A stretch of 64,000 nucleotides of DNA, taken from assembly GCA_963970005.1 (NCBI GenBank), contig CAXAMN010026772.1:124001-188000 (forward strand). The letters are read 5' to 3'. The notes under the pieces were generated by a model. The model had not been told where the DNA came from, did no database searches, and saw only the letters and a list, made by a program, of their open reading frames with translations. The position numbers and the translations under genes are program-made. Shown here piece by piece: positions 33,570 to 46,244 of this stretch; within the stretch, counting starts at the first letter, position 1, and the number at the start of each line of letters is the position of its first letter. The stretch is from Durusdinium trenchii. Lineage: Eukaryota; Sar; Dinophyceae; Suessiales; Symbiodiniaceae.

Positions 33570-33662
33570 GGGGATGTATGGCATATATTTACATACATTG
33601 ATCCCTGAAACCACCCCAATTGATCAGTAAATACGCCATACATGGATGTTCTGGGGATGGGT
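33570..33662 (+). repeat. palindromic dispersed element copy
   Basis: ATGTATGGCATATATTTACA, TACATTGATCCCTGAAACCA, CCCCAATTGATCAGTAAATA and CGCCATACATGGATGTTCTG. The outer ATGTATGGC and GCCATACAT are inverted. Confidence 0.65.
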
Positions 33663-34088
33663 TTAGCGAATGTGTCCTGTACCTAACTGACAACTGACTA
33701 AGTGTTGAAGACAAAAATTACCGTGAGATGGACAGACACGCAAAGCTGCTGCGCGCCGCAAGGATGGTCACTTCGGGGCCTTGCAAGGATATGCCGGTCA
33801 TAAACTGAGCTTCACTTCTGACATGGGGTGCCGGATTTCCATCGTTGAAGCTTGAAACCCCCATCAAACCGACCATGTGATCAATCAAGGTCAACGATGG
33901 AACAGGCCTTGAAAAGGAACCAACAATATTTGTTGCATTGAAGATTGGAAGAGAGAGAGAGGGAGAGACTAACAGTAAGAGATAAAAAGAAAAATCTGTT
34001 TGGATCTTTTTGGACTCAAACAGCCGTGGTGCAAGTCTGTCAAACTAGGGTACTGTTGCAAATTTACAAACGACGGCAGCAGCATTAA

Positions 34089-35534
34089 TTAACTGCTTTG
34101 CAACAACCACACCACTTCTGAGTGACCATTTGCAGATGCTAAATGCAAAGGTGTGGTACCATTTGGCAATGCAGCATTTGGGTCAAGTTGAGCCTCCAGC
34201 AACAAGCGCACCACTTCCAAGTGGCCATTCTGCGCTGCAAAGTGCAAAGCTGTTGCATCACTGGCAAGTGCGGCATTCTGATTCACTCCAGCTGCAAGCA
34301 AGAATCGTGTTACTTCCAGGTGTCCTCTGAGGGAAGCAAAGTGCAATGCTGTTGCACCATCCGCTTTTGCAGCATTCATGTCAGCTCCACTCTCCAGCAA
34401 GTAGCGGAGGAGATCGAAATGGCCATTCTGAGCGGCAATATGCAAAGCCTGGTTGGTCAGGTCATTCAAACATATTCAAACCATCCCCCCAAACAAGACA
34501 ACTGAGGTAAAACATCTCAAAAACAGACTGACACGTAAAGCATTTGCAGTATTTTGCAGTAACTCAGAAAGTATTCCGATCAAGGACCTGGAAGCTGTCG
34601 TACCATCCTCTTTTCTCGCATTTTGTTCAGCTCCAAGACCAAGCAACAAGCGCACAATCTTCAAGTTGCCTATCTGGACTGCACAATGTAAAGCCGTTGC
34701 ACCAAGAACTGTTGCTGCATTGATTTCAGCTCCATATTGGAGCAACTCTTGCACCACTTCAAAGCGGCCATTCAAGGCTGCCAAATGCAAAGGTCGGTGG
34801 CCATCAAAAGTTGCTAAGTTGCTATCAGCTCCGGCCTCCAGCAACAATCTCACCACTTCCAAATGGCCATACATCACCGCAGCCTGTAAAACTGTGTGAC
34901 CATCTGCAGCCGCTGCATCCTTTTCAGCTCCAGCATCAAGCAACAATCGCACAACTTCCAAGTGGCCATCTTCAGCTGCGAAGTGCAAGGCTGCTTTGCC
35001 ACTCCAAGTGGCAGCGTTCTTTTCTGCACCTGTCTGAATCAACAACTCTACCACTTCCACATGACCTTCCTCAGCCGCCAAATGCAAGGCTGTCGTACCA
35101 TCCACTGTGGTCGCATTGCAATCAGCACCTGCATCGATGAGCAAGCGCATCACTTCCAAATGCCCAAACTCCGCTGCAACTTGAATGGGTAACATCTGTG
35201 CATCGCCTCTTGCATTAGGGTCCTGAGGCCGTGCCAGGTAGCCTTCAACCTCTTTTGGCAAGTTTGCCTCACATGCAGCAAGAAGTGCATTCACCAGAGC
35301 TTGGTCGAAAGGACTGAACTCTAAAATCACCAACTGCAGGTGGTGGTGTCGTGCCAGATCCACGTGGTCCTCTAAGTCTCCATCTTCATCCAAAAGCCTT
35401 TGTCGAAACCTGGAGTAGCCTGTCTTAGCTGCTAGGAAGTGCTTCAGGTCAACTACACAGGCACCGCTGTCCAGACCAAAGTCTTCATCCAGCTCAGCGA
35501 TGATCGCACCAGAGACTGCCCTAACCTGCAGCAT
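34089..35534 (-). CDS. ubiquitin-like/ankyrin-repeat protein, two exons with a GC-AG intron
   Basis: Exon 1 is 35534-34596 and exon 2 is 34448-34089, with the stop at 34089-34091. The product is 432 residues. I chose the methionine at 35534 (MLQVRAVSG) rather than the one ten codons upstream. MLQVR begins the N-terminal domain typical of this family, and TATAG just before it could be a splice-leader acceptor. Residues 1-72 look like a ubiquitin-like fold (VDLKHFLAAKTGYSRFRQRL, then LQLVILEF). Residues 80-432 are about 10-11 ankyrin repeats of 33 residues (TTALHLAAEEGHVEVVELL and similar). The intron 34449-34595 cuts inside a repeat; joining ACA to GCT restores EDGTT-ALHIAAQNGH exactly. It probably acts as a protein-binding scaffold in the cytoplasm or at membranes. 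Such genes are numerous in symbiodiniaceans. Confidence 0.85.
34449..34595 (-). other. GC-AG intron of the ankyrin gene
   Basis: The donor is ACA|GCTTCC and the acceptor is CCAACCAG|GCT. It is 147 nt long, a multiple of three, but reading through it destroys the ankyrin pattern (SRSLIGILSELLQN and on) and separates the frame into two open frames. GCT stands at both ends, which is typical of dinoflagellate non-canonical introns. Confidence 0.75.
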
Positions 35535-36817
35535 AGGACCTATAGATGGCTGGCATGTTAGCAAGATGAAATGAACTCATGAATCAGGACTGTTGAACAT
35601 TGTTGTACTCCCGGGAATAAGCATGCTTACGTGGATGGCATGAGTTCTGTGCTGACTCTTTTCCACTACAAGCAGGGTTGTTTCCACTTCCGTTCGTGTG
35701 TCCTCGGAGTGTCAGCGTCTTGGATCTTGTTGTTCTGATGTCTTCCCTTTGAACACTCGGCCCCTTCGGCGTTTGACAAACTCGCTCGGTGCACCCGCCC
35801 TGGGGCGCTGAGGAATGCTCCGACCCTTTACACGTCTGTGGCCAATCCATCTCTGGAGTCTCAGTTCGCAGTCTCAGTTCTCAAATCCTCGCGCAGAAGG
35901 ACTGGTTATAACGATGATGTTGTATACAAGCTAGGACTCAGGACTAGTTTTTGTTTGGGTCATGTCCCAAAGTCGGGTCCATGTCCGTAAAGGATCCACT
36001 GCCATCTTGGCCAGAAGACCAGTTCGATGGGTGTCTCTGAAAAGTGTGGGCCGCCCATCGCTGCGTTTGTCCACTGGGGCTCCCAGCCCCAGTCAAAAAC
36101 CCAGTTGAGTACCACTCTGGGACCTGCAAAGCGAGCTCGAAAGAACATCTCTGGGTGACCACTGCCAGGAATGTGTTCGTTCGCTGGACCCGTTGTTTCA
36201 GCTGGATTTTTGGACATGAACAATTCATGATAACAACAGCGGTCCGAAACTAAAAAACGAAACAATTGAACAACATCATGCCCAAACGCCGTTCACAACC
36301 CTCAAGTCACTTAAGTCCCTCAAAAGCCTAGGGATTGGTGAGAAACCCAGACATCCCAGATCGGTCCAGGAGCGGTCGGCCGGGTGAAGCACCGTGCTTC
36401 TCTTCGACTCGGCTTGCCGGCCCCATGAATCCCCCCTCTTTCACCAGGGCCCAGTAGGGGCCAGTGGATGATGGGGCCTGGTTGCAGGCCGGCATCTCAG
36501 AAATGCTCGTAATCGTTCACATAGCCAGGTACTGGTACTGGGACACACCCTATAGCCAGGCTAAGCCATATTGGACTCTTGGAGTTGGAAATTGGACACT
36601 TGGAGTTGACTCACGAGGACTGAAGCAAAGTCAACTGAAGAAGCACCCAGTTGATTCTGGAAAGCAGACTCCTGTGATGAGCCTGAGCCTAAAGTGGGCA
36701 AACTCCATATACGACAAGTGATGGCCAAGTGGTTAAGCACACGCTTCAACAGCCGAACATGTCTGCCCCGGAAAATGCAGCAATTAGATTAATGAGTGTG
36801 ACCCGAAAATAATGGAT

Positions 36818-36885
36818 ATAGAAAGATATTGAGAGATAGACAAATAGAAATATAGATATATATAGGTAGATAGAGAGATAGATAA

Positions 36886-36926
<41 letters not shown>

Positions 36927-37322
36927 AGTTCTGAGATTTTGAGTTGGAGGCGCTCGTCGGGAGTCCGTCGAATGCGGGGCACAGGGGCACAGAGAACATG
37001 TGTCTCCGTCTGACTTAGAGAGTCAGTCAAGCACCGTGGTGCGCTGCCGTAGGATACTGGTCATTTCGACCTTCAACAATCAAACAAAAAAAACAAATAC
37101 ATTCAGCCCCAAAAGCCATAGCCGCTTGCACCGAAAGGCTGATAGATAGATAGATAGATAGATAGACAGATAGAGTGATAGATAGGAAGGAAGGAAGGAA
37201 GGAAGGAAGGAAGGAAGGATGGATGGATGGATGGATGGATCGATCGATCGATAGATAGACGGATAGACAAAGAGATAGAGACATAGAGATAGAGACATAG
37301 AGATAGAGATGTAGCGAGATAG
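36818..37322. repeat. mosaic tetranucleotide microsatellites
   Basis: ATAG/GATA runs (36818-36930 and 37140-37185), then GGAA (37187-37216), GGAT (37217-37239) and GATC (37238-37252), then degenerate GATA/CATAGA. The SIYLSIYL and FLPSFLPS frames on minus are by-products. Confidence 0.85.
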
Positions 37323-39084
37323 ATAGAATGATAAACACATAGAAAAAGATTCACTTTCCGGTGCAGCGGAAACAGTGAGGCATTCAACATCTTACGATGT
37401 AAGCAAACTCACTTGGTCTGCTCACGCCGTGGCATACTTACTTGGCATTCATTGAAATTCCAAAGTATCATAGCTATCCAAATGAAATGAACTGTAGCAG
37501 CCCTGAGCTGGGCATGAAAAGGATTTGCCACCATCAAGCCTGGACTGCTGATCCATTCGCAGGCTGGTCATTCATGAGAAAGGAAAAGGTCGTTCAAAGA
37601 TTCCGGCAAAAAGAGTCAATGAGAACAGTGGCCTGAATTATCCATGGTTTCATGCATGGTAGCGGAGCTATTCACCAAGCAGCTGCGCACCAAGCAGCCA
37701 AAGTGAGCACCCTTCTAGTGCAGCTCTAGGTGAAGCCTAGATGCACAATCAGGTTGAGCTCAAAAAGATACCTAAGGGCCTGAGGTGTCCGTGCCATGAC
37801 AAGGCACCGTGTACGCCTCATGCTGTACCTGAGAGTCGAGGTTCCTGGCAGCAAAGTTTGCTGCGATTGGAGGCTGCAGTGTTCTCCAGGTTGGAGTGTG
37901 GCCTCGCCAGAGTTGGGCAATGTCAGGCATTGGATCTGGGGCAGTCGGTTTCTCCTGCAATGATGTCGGATCAGGTTCCAGTCGGGTTCCTGGCATGAAG
38001 CACAGCAGCCCGAGTATAAGTGATACAACGACTCGACCCTTTTGGGTATTGATTCCCACACCGTGGTCTCCGGATGCCATGGCCTCATTGTTGTATTGGG
38101 TCTCCAACTCTTTGGCCAAAGGAGAGGATGATCCCAAGCCAAGTGTTGCGCTATGCCTCGAACCTGGAGAGCATCGGCCCAGGCAATGGATTGATTGGCA
38201 CCATCTGCAAAGGAGCACTGCTCTGTGGCTGCATCGGCGCAATAAATGATCTTCTTCTTGCGATGTGGCTCATTGTGGTGGGTAAAACACCACTGCTTCT
38301 CGCTTGCATTGATCAGGTAAATCATCTGAAAAACAGGCACGCTCAACAAAATCAATCCGCAAGGCCAATACAACAATCTAATATCAGGTATACTAAGTTC
38401 AGTCGCTTTGAAGAATCCCGGTAGCTTACGCTTGATCGACCTGTTGACACAGTAGCGACCAACACAAACATTACACACTCACACACACACACGCAAAAAA
38501 AAAACACAACGCAATCATACGCAATCAACATGCGTTGATCCAGCTTGGAAAACATGTTGAATCATGTTTCTGCACTCAGATCTACCGCCCACCCACGTGC
38601 AGGATGCCTGCATCTGGACGGCTCACACCTGTGACCTAGCCGGAAGTTCCAAGAAATGCCAGTCAGGTGATGTCACTTCCCCATTTTGAGAAGCGTTTGC
38701 CTTTGCCTCTTTCTCCAGTATGCTTTGCTCCGGTATGTGTGCCAAACAAAAAATGAGACGAATCCGGGACAAATTGGCAGCGAGGAATCCATCCAATCCA
38801 TGGCACAACAATTTGGGTGGGACTGTCTGCTGTTAGCTGCTGTAACCCGTCATCGCTTGGACGGCATCAAAACGAAAATAAAGAAACGGCATGTTCTCTC
38901 ATTTGCCCCCAAACACTTGCTTGATCGTTAAGCTTTCAAAATAAGTGGTGTTTCGGCGAAGCACGGTTCGTGTCCTTTCTCAAGCTGTGCCACCCGGGCA
39001 TCCGGATACACGCAGAGTTTCACTGACAAAGAACCTGAGCGTCCGGACTTTGGCTGAGCCTATCCCGACTTGAAGATTGACCGA

Positions 39085-39172
39085 TGACCCTTAAAACATC
39101 TCAAAACCACCCCAAAGGTAGAAACATATTCAATCATTTTTCCATACATGGATTGACTGGGTATGTGCTAAG
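39085..39172 (+). repeat. palindromic dispersed element, diverged copy
   Basis: ATGACCCTTAAAACATCTCA, AAACCACCCCAAAGGTAG and CCATACATGGATTGACTGGG. Recognisable from the order of modules rather than close identity. Confidence 0.45.
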
Positions 39173-39831
39173 TGCTAAGTGCTGACCTGTCATTCAGAAG
39201 TATAGGGCTGGACGCACAACTACTTGAATTTCTCCATCCGAAACCCATGAAACCCATGGTACAGGTAGGCATATTCCGAAGTCCGGGTGAAAACTCCAGG
39301 AGTGGTGCTTCTCATGTCTAGGTCCTTTCGTTTTTGGCATGTCCGTCACTCTCAGCCCTCGCTTTTCGAAGTGCCTGACGTCTTCCTCTTACACTCTTAC
39401 TCTGAGGACGTTCCAGACGAAGACCCGAGCGTCAAAGGTTTGGCCGCAGCTTCTGGTACCACATGACACACCATGACACACCACCCATGACCATCGGTGC
39501 AGACCTGCCGCATATGGAGGATCCACTACCGTCTCTGTGAGGTACGGTGATGGTGTCTAAGACAGAGTCGCTTTTGAAACCTCAGGTGAGAGTGAGAGGG
39601 TATGTGGATCCCGAAAAGGGGGACGGAATAGTTTCTTACTTACATGGATGTGTCATAAAAAATGATGTAAACTAAAACATGTGTAGACTAACATGAACAC
39701 ATGATCACCATGATGTAACCATGGATACCAACATGGATGGTCTTGGAAAAGCATGGAAAAGCCCACCTTCCACCCGCAGAGCCCGCTGGTTCTCGCCGGG
39801 AGCCCCAGCTCTCCTGGAAGCCTCGCTCTCT

Positions 39832-39882
39832 CGGCGAGCCGGCGAGCCGGCTTGGGAGTCGGCGAGCCGGCCGAAGAAGGAG
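39832..39882. repeat. GGCGAGCC tandem/palindromic GC-rich repeat
   Basis: CGGCGAGCCGGCGAGCCGGC and, 8 bases later, TCGGCGAGCCGGCC. A locally very GC-rich spot in an AT-richer neighbourhood, 80 bases before a (TA)n tract. Confidence 0.65.
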
Positions 39883-40576
39883 GGTCAGAATGCACTTCTC
39901 CGAAGTCGAGTTCAAGTATGTTCAACTATTTTACAATATATGATATATTCAGTATATTATATCATATATATATATATATATATATATGTTTTTTTTGTTT
40001 TTAAGTATTTATTTGTTTTGCCTCTGTGAAGTAAAGGAAGTTCCTTTGGTTTTCAACGACCATTTGATAGAATAGTCTTGGACTTTCAGGGTTCTAGTTG
40101 GATGTATAGGAGGTAGTACTGGAGGTCTAGAGATGGCAAACATGGAAGAAGAGCCACCAGCACCCACCACTGAGTATGGATGATTTAGTGGTTGATTTTA
40201 CACCAAGTCCCGTCGCAAGTGGTGAAAATGTTGGGGAAGCTGGCTGCTTGGATCTTCGTCCGGAATCAGAGCGCGGAATCGGATCACGGGACCTCTCCCA
40301 GGTGAGTCAGAGTCGCACCCTATAGGAGTCATCTCTTTTCAGTGTTCAAGACATCCTCAGTGTTTATTTTGACACATTTTGGATGCATTTCTTCGGTGTG
40401 TCCCTTCACTGAAAAAAAACCGCAGACATCAGAACCTAAACCGTCCGAACGACTGACCCACGAGAAAACCAAGCTGGACCCGATTTCCAGAACCCTACAG
40501 AAAGTGTGACATGACCCGAACATAGAACAGGCACGAGTGGAGCCTCCATCGCACACGTACCGGCACACATACGACC

Positions 40577-40685
40577 CGCCCAAATCCGCCTTGCCATGCT
40601 TCAGCTTCTCCATGGCCTGTGAGAACTGTTGCTTCAGCCTGGCTGAAGGCTTGACAAGATCCCTAGCCTTCCGTTCGACCATCAA
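40577..40685 (-). CDS. candidate short exon, charged helix
   Basis: The minus strand reads MMVERKARDLVKPSARLKQQ, FSQAMEKLKHGKADLGG, followed by GTCGTATGTG as a possible donor. It has good coding character for 36 codons, then the frame turns into Cys/Ser-rich non-coding sequence. No partner exon is recognised. Confidence 0.3.
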
Positions 40686-43600
40686 AGAGTTCGGTCGACC
40701 TGGTTTTGTTATGTAAAGTCCTTAAGGCGTAAAACAGCTGGTTGTTTGGGATACCAATAAAATCAATGGTGGGCCAGGAATCCGGCCTGGTGGGAGATCG
40801 TCCATCTGCATAAACCACATGTGTTTACTCGGCCCATCTGGCTGAAAGATCAATCGACTGTTGAGGGCAGAACCGACTGGCTGTGAGATAACAACTGGGT
40901 GCGATTGTAAACTGTTTGGGGACAACCTGGAACCAGGACTTGCGCTTTAATTGAATTTGAAGTCAAACTTCCTGTCAGCTAAGCCTGATTTTGTGCAGCC
41001 TAGGACGCATGCCGCAAAATTCAATAGGAATGGTATACGGTATACCCAAAAAGTCCAATACCATAACAAGAAATGGTTGGCGTGGCGCTGTAGTCCAAAA
41101 TCCAGATTAGTAAAACAATGAAGTTATGTGCTAAGAACCATTGAATCATAATGGTGGTTGGAATCCAACCCTACATGTCCAAGGACCCTGTAAAGCCTAG
41201 TGTTGTACCTCCTTAAGTATTGTGTTTGTATGTGTTTGTATAACAAACTCCAGTAAAATGAGGTTTTTGACTTGTAGGGCAAGGTTCTATTCTATACAGC
41301 GCTGTGTCGTCCATTGTTATCTTAGGGATATTTGGTACCGACTCTCCACCTGAAGAGGTTCGGGACCGGAGTGACTTACTTCCACACACTCGAATGTAAA
41401 ATAGATTCATGGTTTAAAATACCAAAATATATTCAATTATACTATAGAAATAAATTAGGTTTAGTCCTAATTATTTTATCTAGTATACCAGGCACTCCAT
41501 GCGCTCCATGGCACTCCATGTAAATATTTACCATTTGGGTGCTTGACGGCCACGTCGGCAGCATATATGACCAGTCCCCTGGGTCAATCGCTCGCTCGCT
41601 CGCACCCGGTGGTTTCGTATCGTCTTAAGTCTCGGCCGAAGCCACATCTTCCCATTGGCCAGGTCGTTGACCTACGACGGACGGAGCTGCCGGCCGGACG
41701 TGGTGTTTCGGGAGTCCGCCAGCCCTTAGATTGTAATATAATTCAGCGATGGGGGACGGAATTCGGACGCCTTTTTGGTAGCAAAAAAGCACCCTGAGAA
41801 GCTGATTTTGTATGCTTTGTTGATTTGTGGTGTTCTTTAGTTAACTGTTTTTCGTTCTGGAGTGCTATAGGTTTCGGGTTCGGCTCAACATGTACTGATG
41901 CGGTAGCCGTGCTCTGCTGACGTTTGATGTCTTTTGTTCTTGGCGCGGATGGCATGATGGCACGGCCCTGATTTCGGTGAACTCCACTTATTCAAGGAGT
42001 GCACCTACCTTGACCATGCTTGACCCTAAAAACATTCCAAACCAACTGACTGGCACAATGATCCCATGGATTCGGGGGCGTCACAGAAGGGTGCTCAACA
42101 CCTGCCCGGACGCCGCCCCGTTCAAACGGCGCCTTCTTCTGCAAGAGCCTTACGGCACCGTCCCTGAAGACAGCCTGGCCGGACTCTGTCTGTCGCTCCG
42201 TTTCACCCTGGTCCAGGACCTTCCAAGAGGTCTCTATTGATAGCGTCTTAGAGGTTAAGGAGTGTCCAAAAACTGGAAGGTCCTGGATCTACAGCAATGA
42301 TTTATCCCTAAGAATCCGTTCGGGCCGTCTATGGCAGGGGTCGGACCTTCTCCCTCTTAGTGTGGGTCCGGACTGTTTCAAGGCGTCTAGACAAGCATAG
42401 AAAGGAACACGCGGTAGCAGCACAGTGCCATTCATCTACCTGGAAACGTCATTGAAACAAACACATCATGGAATTCAAACACATCATGGAATTCTAGTGT
42501 TGATCAAAAGTTCACTTCCACTCTCTGATGCATGCTGCTGCATGAATCACAGAATCACACATCCTGAATTATTCTTGTTTGTTCACCAAAGAACTCTTAG
42601 TGCACATTGGACAAATCGCTCGCAGGAGGCTGGGTCCCGCGCCTCTGCCCCAGGTGTTACTGCTAGCTTCACAATGAGGCGCATGACCTGCTGAGGACAG
42701 TGAATTGAGAGATCCTTGACAGGGATATATCACATATATATATATATATTATATACTGTGTTTATCAGCTCTTTTAATGTTTATAATCTTAAACCCGCAT
42801 AGATGCCGACAGGTCAACTAGTTCGAGGGTTGGGTGTTGGGCGAAGACAAACAGGTTGGTTGGCAGGATGCTGGAATAGATGGATACTAGGTCGAAGGAC
42901 CTGTTGGCAGGATGCTGGCATAGATGGAATTGAACAATCAGTGATCGGTAATGGAAAGCCTCCAGCAAGCTTGGTGGTCTATCTAGTCGGCTTACTGGAG
43001 AGGATGGTTCAAATCTGCAGGGGAGTACTCAAGCACAACGCTGAGCGTTGACATCATGCCGTGACCTTGTCATCTGTCCCAGAAATTCTGCGGATTTGAC
43101 CAGGAAGGTACACGGTGTGCAAAAGTGGTTCATTGTATCTCGAAAGTCGGAGGTGCGTGCAATGGAATCTCTTGAAGACATTCAGCTTCCAGTGTTGTTC
43201 AAACATTTCAAAATATCAGGAGTGCTTAATTTTTTTGATTTTATCACTCACTCGAGTCTGGAACGTGTTCTGAGTCTCTGAGCTGCAAATACTGTGATAC
43301 TGGGCTTCTGGCTTGACAAGAAACCTCGAAGCAATTTACCTCGGGTGCAAGCATGAGGGCCAAAACTTGTCACTGACTGGAGAAAACGCATTCCCTACAT
43401 CCAAGGTCCAGTCTGACCCAGGTCCAGACCTGGTCCTGAAAGAAACAACAAATTGAGCAGTGTCGCACTGTCTGATCATCTGGTCAAATGAGGTCACTTT
43501 ACCTGTAGGGATTGATGTCCACATCCTGTCCACTGATGTACTGTAGGCATATCTAGGCCATTGAAACTCAACCCGTTCCGCAGGCAAGTGAGCGCAGATC

Positions 43601-44099
43601 TGATCAGGCCGAAACTGGATTTCGTATTGCCAGACAGTGTGGTCTTCTTCTTTGTCATCTTCTTGTCCACAAGTGACTCTGGAGTCGGAATGACACGACA
43701 GTGCTGTATAACACGACAGTGCAGTGGAATGTGGAACACCTGAGCTGCACCTGCAGAGTCAAGGAGTCGAGTGGTCTGAGGGTTCCACGGAGAAAAGCCA
43801 CAGCACGAGTTTTGTTTTAATGCACAATGCTCCTTACTCACACACACAATGCTTCATAAATAAAACACAAACAACACGCAATGAAATGAGGAGTTTCCAC
43901 AACACATGATGTACTGTAAGTCTTTGTCTATGCTTTCTACTTCCACTGACCCTCTTGAAAAATCCAAAAACATCTTACAAGAAAGCCATGTTGAAGCCCG
44001 TGGTCTCCAACCACTACTGTCAAACACCGTCTTTGGGTCCCTCCAATCCGTCTACCGTCTACCACAAAAAACAATACCGTCTTTGTTATGAGAACATCT

Positions 44100-44369
44100 T
44101 AGACACATGGATCCGTTATACACTTTAAGCCACATCACCCGTGATGTTTCCACCAAAACATACACAAACCTCTCAGCCCTAACCAGACCACTCCGCGACG
44201 GTGGAGCCTCGAGGAGTTTCTGTATCACACTTGGTGCTCTTGGGTGAGTGCAAAGCTCGTTCACACTGCCGGTGTCCTGTCCGGAGCCAAGGTCGACGGA
44301 GCCGGGAAGCCGAGAACTCGGTAGAAGGTCGGTGGCTGCGTCGTCGGCGCGCGTCTGCCATCGTGCCAT
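44100..44369 (-). CDS. candidate first exon, unknown
   Basis: From an ATG at 44369 the minus strand reads MARWQTRADDAATDLLPSSR, then LPGSVDLGSGQDTGSVNEL and VIQKLLEAPPSRSGLVRAE. Third positions are GC-rich. A second minus-strand coding-like block lies upstream at 44640-44790 (RRSLAESALAEAEAAASLAA), but an in-frame link was not found. Confidence 0.3.
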
Positions 44370-46244
44370 GAAGTGATTCGTGCGGTCAAAATGACTGATG
44401 TGGTCAGTGGGACCAGATCGGCTGATTGGGAATGCAATGTTAGGTTGATGCCGCACCCAAGGGTAAGCCATTGTCCCGGCTTGCCTGTTCAAATAAGATT
44501 CCAGCAAGAATATATATATATACTATATGATGTATATATATATATTACAATATATACCCTGAAACAACTGTGTTCTTGTTTGGCTGTTGGAGCATGTGGG
44601 TATATCCTGAGTATATTGTTTTGCTCATTCGCCTGATCACCCACAGGAGAAGCAAAAGACCTGGTTCTTCCCGCTCCTCAGCTGCAGCTGCCAGGGAAGC
44701 CGCAGCTTCCGCCTCTGCGAGCGCGCTTTCCGCGAGGGATCTCCGAGCGCATCCCGAAGACCATTGGTCTTGCCGCGAGCTTGGTTGACCAATGAAAGGT
44801 TGACCGGGTTTCGTAGTGTTTCTAGCCAAAAAGCATATTCAGTAAAAGCTACTCACAGGGCGATGAGGATTCTCAATTCCGACCAACCTGGGTGCGAGAG
44901 ATCAAAATGATCAAACCATCTCTTTTTTAGAGTTTGCTACGTTGATTTCTCCCTCCTGAAGCCTAGTGATGTTGGGAAGTTGCATGCAATTGGACACTCA
45001 AAGAAATGTTCATATAGATTCCTTGCCAGTGTCGCCACAACTAGTTCCCCAGCAAACTAGTGCCCCAGCAACATAGGATTTCTAGCTCAAAAGGGCAATC
45101 CTACCTGTATATTGCTTTGTTTTTTGAAGCCGGACACAAACCTAACCCATCACAAATGCTCCAAAAGCGAGAAAACGCCAATGGTCGGCAAGTCAGTTCA
45201 GCCTGTGCTTGGGTGTCCTCGGCATTGTGAGCCTTAGGATGATCGGAATGGTGCTTGACAAAAAAGAAGATATTGGAGTTGCACATCTGTGAATAAATGG
45301 TGTTTTTGGTTCATGTATGCATCATATTTACCCTTGGACATCTACAAAGTAATGTAATTGCTGTTGCTAGCTGTTCTCAATAATCCTGTAAGTGAAGTCA
45401 GGCATGGCAACTGCGCCACCCTTGATAGGAAGTTGTCGGTGCATAAAAGCAACCTGCAAACACCATCACTGATTCACACGTTACATCCCGTCACTCTATA
45501 CATATATCATACATATATGATCATATGCTTGCATTGGCCCCTGAAACATGGAGTGTCTGGGACACCAACAAACTGTTCCTGTTTGCCTGGATATGCCCTG
45601 CAGCGTTCAAAAAACTTCAGGCATCCCCAAAGAGTTTGCTAGTCCAACAGTCAAAGAGACTTTCACAAAAGACCCAGCCCAAAAGGAATGAAACATCAGC
45701 TAGGGCTGCTACACCCAGACCCGTCCTTGCAATGTAGTTCTTCTAAGCAAATCCCAGTGGCAAACCAGGCCACGACTAAATCCAAAGTCATTGCACTGGT
45801 TTCCGCTTGGCATCGCATGTTTCACCAAACGCTCCAAGTGACGTGTCAACCACTGGGGAATAGTTCTGCTGCTACCAAGGGCGAGTCGAACGACTACCCT
45901 CTATGCCGCTGCCCTCTAAAATTGTAGAGCTGCAGGTGACGGAGGGTTGGTCCCAACCGCACCCATGGAAGCAGGTCCCATCCACGTCTCAATTCGCCGA
46001 AAGACAGGAGGTTTCTGTCATCATGTGTTGGACAATGTGCATGGCTTCCTTGAAACTCCCAAGTTTGCTCAATGTATTGAAGTTGTATGAAATTGTATAA
46101 CAGTTCATGAATAAATAAGTTGTTGGCTTTCCCCTGAAGACAAACGGTCGGCCTTTCTCCTGAAAATTATCGCAAATAATATTGTAGAGACCATCGTGAC
46201 CATCCTGGAGCATCCTCTGAAGTTGGGCCTTTTCTCACTCAAGG

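Larger units (their letters stand above)
28262..34088. other. interval without a supported gene
   Basis: It holds duplicated ATCATGATCAGT units (28863-28971), three palindromic element copies, a long (TA)n region (31535-31595) and a GAGAGAGAGAG run (33951-33970) near the 3' end of the ankyrin gene. Weak coding-like pieces are 29246-29340 (minus, RTRAVTALKERVGLNARRK) and 30990-31150 (plus, RSWQDELHKRLYNERSV). Neither has clear boundaries. Confidence 0.4.

Noticed and set aside
36715..36760. TGGCCAAGTGGTTAAG, a perfect polymerase III A box, as a tRNA-Ser/Leu gene
   Set aside because: No B box or pairing acceptor stem follows; at most a tRNA relic. A similar minus-strand A box at 60661-60680 has the same problem.
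36746..37390. SIYLSIYL and FLPSFLPS minus-strand frames
   Set aside because: They are translations of tetranucleotide microsatellites.
37726..38478. 250-residue minus-strand frame
   Set aside because: Three overlapping frames are open on both strands; the residues lack consistent coding character.
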